Shown here piece by piece: positions 29,454 through 34,067 of a stretch of DNA of 34,067 nucleotides. The position numbers and the translations under genes were made by a program. The first letter of the stretch is position 1; each line of letters starts with the position of its first letter. The stretch comes from Alphaproteobacteria bacterium (GTDB taxonomy: Bacteria; Pseudomonadota; Alphaproteobacteria; Rhizobiales; Xanthobacteraceae): contig WQYW01000044.1 in assembly GCA_009781045.1 (NCBI GenBank), positions 1 through 34,067 of the forward strand. Direction: 5' to 3'. The notes beneath the pieces were generated by a model. It had not been told where the DNA came from, ran no database searches, and saw only the letters and a program-made list of their open reading frames with translations.

Positions 29454-30395
29454 ATGCTCAAGCGCACAGTTGAATTTTCCACTCATGGCACACGGCTGTC
29501 GGTAGCGCATAGGCAGCTCGTGGTTGAACGACCCGAATTACCAAAGACGACCATTCCCATTGAAGATCTGGGCGTGGTTATCGTAGATGATGCCCGCGCG
29601 ACCTATACACAGGCTGTCTTCCTCGAACTGATGGAATCTGGAGCGACGGTGATGGTCACTGGCCGTGATCACCTGCCAGCCGGGATGATGCTACCACTCG
29701 ACGCGCATCATGTCCTGACCGAGCGCCATCTGGCACAGATTGCCGCGAGCGAACCCACGCTCAAGCGGACATGGCAAGCCCTGATCCATGCCAAGATCGC
29801 ACAACAAGCTGCCGTGCTCACCCATTTCACCGGCTCCGATGGCGGCCTGGGGCCAATGGCGAAGCGGGTTCGCTCCGGCGATCCGGACAATCTGGAAGCG
29901 CAAGCGGCTCAGCGGTACTGGCCCTTACTGTTCGGCAAGGAATTTCGCCGCGACCGAAACGCCAGTGGAACCAATGCGCTCCTCAATTATGGATATGCCG
30001 TGGTCCGAGCGGCAATCGCCCGAGCAATCGTCGCGAGCGGTCTCATACCTTCCCTGGGCGTCTTTCACAGGAACCGGGCCAACCCCTTCTGCCTCGCTGA
30101 TGACCTGCTCGAACCCTTTCGGCCGTTCGTAGATTGGCGGGTGCAACTTCTGCTCAAGGAGAGTGAAACCTCATGCACATTGCCAGACCTGAGCGAACGC
30201 ACGACGAAAGCAACCCTTCTTTCACTTTTCAATGAAACCATTTTGGTCGGCGCACGACGCAATCCGTTGCTGGTGGCCATCCAGCTGAGCGCCGCCTCGC
30301 TCGCTCGGGTGCTGACGGGAGATGGGACGGCCTTGGCTCTGCCAGTAGGGCTGCCCCTGTCGCCTGATCTGCTGGGACCAGACGGTGTCGATTAA
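29454..30395 (+). CDS. cas1: CRISPR adaptation integrase Cas1, type II
   Basis: This 313-aa protein is Cas1, the integrase that with Cas2 inserts new spacers. The beta-rich N-terminal domain is followed by the helical catalytic domain. Likely metal ligands are Glu148 in NLEAQAAQRYW, His205 in LGVFHRNRANPF and Glu220 in ADDLLEPFRP. Length is slightly above the usual 290-305 aa of type II Cas1. It starts 3 bp after the cas9 stop and overlaps cas2 by one base (TAATG). In type II systems Cas9 and tracrRNA also take part in PAM-aware spacer capture. Confidence 0.97.
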   Translation: MLKRTVEFSTHGTRLSVAHRQLVVERPELPKTTIPIEDLGVVIVDDARATYTQAVFLELMESGATVMVTGRDHLPAGMMLPLDAHHVLTERHLAQIAASEPTLKRTWQALIHAKIAQQAAVLTHFTGSDGGLGPMAKRVRSGDPDNLEAQAAQRYWPLLFGKEFRRDRNASGTNALLNYGYAVVRAAIARAIVASGLIPSLGVFHRNRANPFCLADDLLEPFRPFVDWRVQLLLKESETSCTLPDLSERTTKATLLSLFNETILVGARRNPLLVAIQLSAASLARVLTGDGTALALPVGLPLSPDLLGPDGVD

Positions 30396-30751
30396 TGGCT
30401 GCAAGCCCACGACCCGTTCCAGAACTGCCTTGGGGGTGGCGCTCCATGTGGGTTATCGCGATGTTCGATCTACCGGTCGACACGCCAAAGGAGCGCAAGG
30501 CCTATGCACGATTTCGCAAGTCCTTGCTTGCGGACGGGTTCACCATGGCCCAGTATTCGGTCTACGCTCGGCATTGCGCGTCGATCGAGAATGCCGAAAT
30601 TCACGTGACCCGGATGGGCAAGTGCGTCCCGGACGACGGCGAGGTGCGATTCATGACCATTACCGATAAGCAGTGGGAACGAATCCGGATCTTTGTTGGA
30701 AAAACCCGGCGTTCAGCCCCGCCATCCCCCGCGCAATTGGAGCTTTTCTGA
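30395..30751 (+). CDS. cas2: CRISPR adaptation protein Cas2, type II
   Basis: This 118-aa protein is Cas2, the small dimeric partner that bridges two Cas1 dimers in the integration complex. The ferredoxin-like core shows MWVIAMFDLPVDTPKERKAY, with the conserved aspartate after the first strand, and VRFMTITDKQW later. It ends in the short segment PAQLELF, common in type II Cas2. A leading stretch of about 17 residues before MWVIAMFD is somewhat long; an internal start at the methionine of MWVI would give about 101 aa, but the ATG used here overlaps the cas1 stop and fits coupled translation. No csn2 or cas4 follows, which supports subtype II-C. Confidence 0.95.
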   Translation: MAASPRPVPELPWGWRSMWVIAMFDLPVDTPKERKAYARFRKSLLADGFTMAQYSVYARHCASIENAEIHVTRMGKCVPDDGEVRFMTITDKQWERIRIFVGKTRRSAPPSPAQLELF

Positions 30752-30796
30752 TGTGCCATCATCGAGAAAACATAATATTTTCAGGATGATGGCACA
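30752..30796. terminator. Large inverted repeat between cas2 and the array, possible bidirectional terminator
   Basis: TGTGCCATCATC (30752-30763) begins right after the cas2 stop and is perfectly complementary to GATGATGGCACA (30785-30796). Inside lies a second stem GAAAA/TTTTC (30766-30770 with 30778-30782). No clear T-run follows on either side. The cas operon comes from the left and the crRNA precursor from the right, so a hairpin here could end or protect both transcripts. Confidence 0.5.
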
Positions 30797-32949
30797 CAAG
30801 GTACTGTAGCATATCGAGAGCCGGCCGCAATCCGCAGCAGTTGCGGGAAATGGTTCATTGCGGGCCGCACTGTAGCATATCGAGAGCCGGCCGCAATCCG
30901 CAGCCCAGAGTGCACGCCAGACCGGAAGGCGACAACTGTAGCATATCGAGAGCCGGCCGCAATCCGCAGCTTACTGACGCCACAGTGTGTCGCGTGACTG
31001 ACTGTAGCATATCGAGAGCCGGCCGCAATCCGCAGCCCGAGATATCGTGGCCAATGGATTTCTTCTACTGTAGCATATCGAGAGCCGGCCGCAATCCGCA
31101 GCCCAGATGCTGCATCAGCGACACAAGCTGCCACTGTAGCATATCGAGAGCCGGCCGCAATCCGCAGCCGGCACCACTCGCGAGCCGGCCGTCGCACGAC
31201 TGTAGCATATCGAGAGCCGGCCGCAATCCGCAGCCAGACAAGGCGGCGGCGCGTGCGGCCATCACTGTAGCATATCGAGAGCCGGCCGCAATCCGCAGCT
31301 TTCCGAGCTTCGTTATGGTGATGCTTTTGACTGTAGCATATCGAGAGCCGGCCGCAATCCGCAGCCAATCCGCTGCTTGGGGATTACCGGGAGCGACTGT
31401 AGCATATCGAGAGCCGGCCGCAATCCGCAGCATCAACTTGATCATCGGCACAATACCGACAACTGTAGCATATCGAGAGCCGGCCGCAATCCGCAGCGCA
31501 CTTACTCTGTTGGGTCAAGAACGGCGCACTGTAGCATATCGAGAGCCGGCCGCAATCCGCAGCCCTGTGCCTGCTCTTTCAGAAAGTCAATGGACTGTAG
31601 CATATCGAGAGCCGGCCGCAATCCGCAGCAGCGTCACCGAGATGCCGCGGCTGGCGCACACTGTAGCATATCGAGAGCCGGCCGCAATCCGCAGCGGAAA
31701 CAAGGGAATACATTCTCGGCAATCAACTGTAGCATATCGAGAGCCGGCCGCAATCCGCAGCAGTAATTCTACCCGACAATCTGCAGGGCCGACTGTAGCA
31801 TATCGAGAGCCGGCCGCAATCCGCAGCATTGGGAAAGCGAAGTCGCCGAAGTCACAGACTGTAGCATATCGAGAGCCGGCCGCAATCCGCAGCCAAGTGC
31901 GCGCTATGCTGCAAGCTGAGGCAACTGTAGCATATCGAGAGCCGGCCGCAATCCGCAGCGGCGTGGATTGGGTGGATAACGGTGAAAAAACTGTAGCATA
32001 TCGAGAGCCGGCCGCAATCCGCAGCGCAGCATTCCAGATGCCAGGAGCGGCCATGACTGTAGCATATCGAGAGCCGGCCGCAATCCGCAGCGGCGCGCTA
32101 TGGGGATCAGACCAGATGAGCACTGTAGCATATCGAGAGCCGGCCGCAATCCGCAGCGTCGCCAAAAGGGTGCGTTACGCTGTGCGGACTGTAGCATATC
32201 GAGAGCCGGCCGCAATCCGCAGCAGTGATGGCGAAATATCAGGGAGGCTCCCCACTGTAGCATATCGAGAGCCGGCCGCAATCCGCAGCGATCAGGCTCG
32301 CCAGCACATTCTGGAAGTGACTGTAGCATATCGAGAGCCGGCCGCAATCCGCAGCGCCACCTGATGCATCTCTCGCGCATCGCTGACTGTAGCATATCGA
32401 GAGCCGGCCGCAATCCGCAGCTCACCGAGTGCGGGGTCTACGAGGCGCCGGACTGTAGCATATCGAGAGCCGGCCGCAATCCGCAGCATCGCGGAAATTA
32501 TCGAACAGGAAACCCAAACTGTAGCATATCGAGAGCCGGCCGCAATCCGCAGCTCCGACCTCGAGATCTATTCGGCCGCCGGCACTGTAGCATATCGAGA
32601 GCCGGCCGCAATCCGCAGCGGACGCGCCGATACATGGGAGCCGGCAGCTACTGTAGCATATCGAGAGCCGGCCGCAATCCGCAGCCAAATTGCTTGTTGT
32701 CCTCCCTGTAGACCAACTGTAGCATATCGAGAGCCGGCCGCAATCCGCAGCAACCAACTATGTCGCTGTACATCAGACCCAACTGTAGCATATCGAGAGC
32801 CGGCCGCAATCCGCAGCCGCTCTCAGACAGGGCTCGAACATGTCGCGACTGTAGCATATCGAGAGCCGGCCGCAATCCGCAGCGGCGGGAACGTTGTGTG
32901 CGGTGAAGCCGGTACTGTAGCATATCGAGAGCCGGCCGCAATCCGCAGC

Positions 32950-32979
32950 CAAAGTCTATGATCCCCGTCGGAGCGATCG
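32950..32979. repeat. Spacer 33, identical to spacer 46
   Basis: The 30-bp spacer beginning CAAAGTCTATG and ending GGAGCGATCG is repeated exactly at 33807-33836. The spacers on each side of the two copies differ. Confidence 0.97.
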
Positions 32980-33806
32980 ACTGTAGCATATCGAGAGCCG
33001 GCCGCAATCCGCAGCGACAAAGTGCCGCGACCAATCGTGCGCGCGACTGTAGCATATCGAGAGCCGGCCGCAATCCGCAGCAACGAGCTCCGGGAGGCAT
33101 CACCTTCACTACTGTAGCATATCGAGAGCCGGCCGCAATCCGCAGCCTGTGAGCATGACCAGAGCGGATTCCGCTCACTGTAGCATATCGAGAGCCGGCC
33201 GCAATCCGCAGCCGCGTAATTGCTGTGGAGCACCATACAGGAACTGTAGCATATCGAGAGCCGGCCGCAATCCGCAGCAATATGTCATCAGCGTGAACAC
33301 TTTTTATTACTGTAGCATATCGAGAGCCGGCCGCAATCCGCAGCCTGCAAGCTGATCAGGGCCGACCTCGGCAAACTGTAGCATATCGAGAGCCGGCCGC
33401 AATCCGCAGCCGCGGCGGTGGCGACCTCCAGCTGACCGGTACTGTAGCATATCGAGAGCCGGCCGCAATCCGCAGCAACGTCGCGACGGTCCAGAAAAAG
33501 CCGTGTACTGTAGCATATCGAGAGCCGGCCGCAATCCGCAGCCATATCCCCAGCAGGCGAATCAGGCTCCGACTGTAGCATATCGAGAGCCGGCCGCAAT
33601 CCGCAGCGACGCGGCGGCGTTCCTCGTGGTACCTCGTACTGTAGCATATCGAGAGCCGGCCGCAATCCGCAGCGCCATCCTCACATTATCACCCGCGACT
33701 TGTAACTGTAGCATATCGAGAGCCGGCCGCAATCCGCAGCCTGTCGCTGCTCTTGGTGGCGCCTATCAGGACTGTAGCATATCGAGAGCCGGCCGCAATC
33801 CGCAGC

Positions 33807-33836
33807 CAAAGTCTATGATCCCCGTCGGAGCGATCG
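33807..33836. repeat. Spacer 46, identical to spacer 33
   Basis: Exact second copy of the spacer at 32950-32979. It is the second spacer from the right end of the array, which is the presumed leader side. Confidence 0.97.
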
Positions 33837-33938
33837 ACTGTAGCATATCGAGAGCCGGCCGCAATCCGCAGCACTGGCGCGACTGGCGCGACTCAATCGA
33901 TCACTGTAGCATATCGAGAGCCGGCCGCAATCCGCAGC

Positions 33939-34067
33939 GCCGGTGAATCAGCGATTCCAAATGGCCCTTCCATCGGGTGCCGATCCCCCAGTCTGCGTTT
34001 TTTCAGGGAGGGCGGCCAGACGCGATGGTCGTCATCAATGCCCACCAATCCGGGAAAACCAGATAGG
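33939..34067 (-). other. Right flank of the array, presumed leader side
   Basis: After the last repeat there are 129 bases up to the window end. No gene is seen. With leftward transcription this would be the leader end, but no convincing -35/-10 pair is visible on the minus strand here. The true leader may continue beyond the window, or the array may rely on promoters within the repeats. Confidence 0.4.

Larger units (their letters stand above)
30803..33938 (-). CRISPR. Type II-C CRISPR array, 48 repeats and 47 spacers
   Basis: The 36-bp repeat begins ACTGTAGCATATCGAG and ends CAATCCGCAGC on the plus strand. I count 48 copies, all identical by eye, with a 66-bp period. Spacers are 30 bp except numbers 7, 35 and 42 (29 bp) and number 44 (31 bp), numbered from the left. 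The anti-repeat of the tracrRNA shows that the crRNA sense is the minus strand, so the repeat in RNA begins GCUGCGG and ends GCUACAGU. The array is therefore transcribed toward cas2, and new spacers are expected at the right end. Each repeat ends, in crRNA sense, with an extended -10-like TGC-TACAGT. Spacers 33 and 46 are identical. Spacer targets cannot be named without a search. Confidence 0.98.

Noticed and set aside
30841..32364. Long open frames through the CRISPR array on both strands, with repetitive peptides
   Set aside because: The 66-bp period is a multiple of three, so frames stay open through the repeats. The peptides are translations of the repeat, with no start signals or family features.
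33873..33890. Tandem ACTGGCGCG repeat inside spacer 47
   Set aside because: Likely a feature of the captured DNA; it does not resemble the repeat or alter the array period.

Overview
The window reads as a chromosomal segment of a GC-rich alphaproteobacterium. Positions 1-25304 carry the conserved translation and transcription cluster, all on the minus strand. In transcription order it is secE-nusG-rplK-rplA-rplJ-rplL-rpoB-rpoC, then two non-ribosomal genes, then rpsL-rpsG-fusA-tuf-rpsJ-rplC-rplD-rplW-rplB-rpsS-rplV and the first codons of rpsC. RpoB and RpoC lengths (1373 and about 1399 aa), the short one-helix SecE and the protein sequences fit Alphaproteobacteria. I cannot name the genus. 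The CRISPR repeat and tracrRNA strongly recall, from memory, those of Parvibaculum lavamentivorans, but the CRISPR locus may have moved horizontally.

The cluster is broken between rpoC and rpsL by two genes. One is a 681-aa protein that looks like a flavin amine-oxidase-type oxidoreductase fused to a SAM-dependent methyltransferase. The other is a 662-aa ABC exporter half-transporter with a very acidic N-terminal tail. Clear Rho-independent terminators follow rpoC and the fusion gene. Several intergenic hairpins (rplL-rpoB, rplA-rplJ, nusG-rplK, tuf-rpsJ) look like attenuators, processing sites or leader elements of ribosomal-protein operons.

Positions 26048-34067 hold a complete type II-C CRISPR-Cas locus. 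It has a tracrRNA gene on the minus strand, then cas9 (1078 aa), cas1 and cas2 tightly coupled on the plus strand, then an array of 48 identical 36-bp repeats and 47 spacers that runs almost to the window end. There is no csn2 or cas4. The tracrRNA anti-repeat pairs with the minus-strand repeat over nearly its whole length. The crRNAs must therefore be transcribed leftward, toward cas2, converging with the cas operon. A 12-bp perfect inverted repeat lies at that meeting point.

The most interesting signals are these: an extended -10-like motif (TGC-TACAGT) at the crRNA-sense 3' end of every repeat, as in the Neisseria II-C arrays where each repeat is a promoter; the same motif, partly degraded, in the anti-repeat pointing at cas9; and a spacer present twice with different neighbours, one copy near the presumed leader end.

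No rRNA or tRNA gene was seen. Nothing could be searched or aligned, so family assignments rest on recognised motifs, length and gene order.
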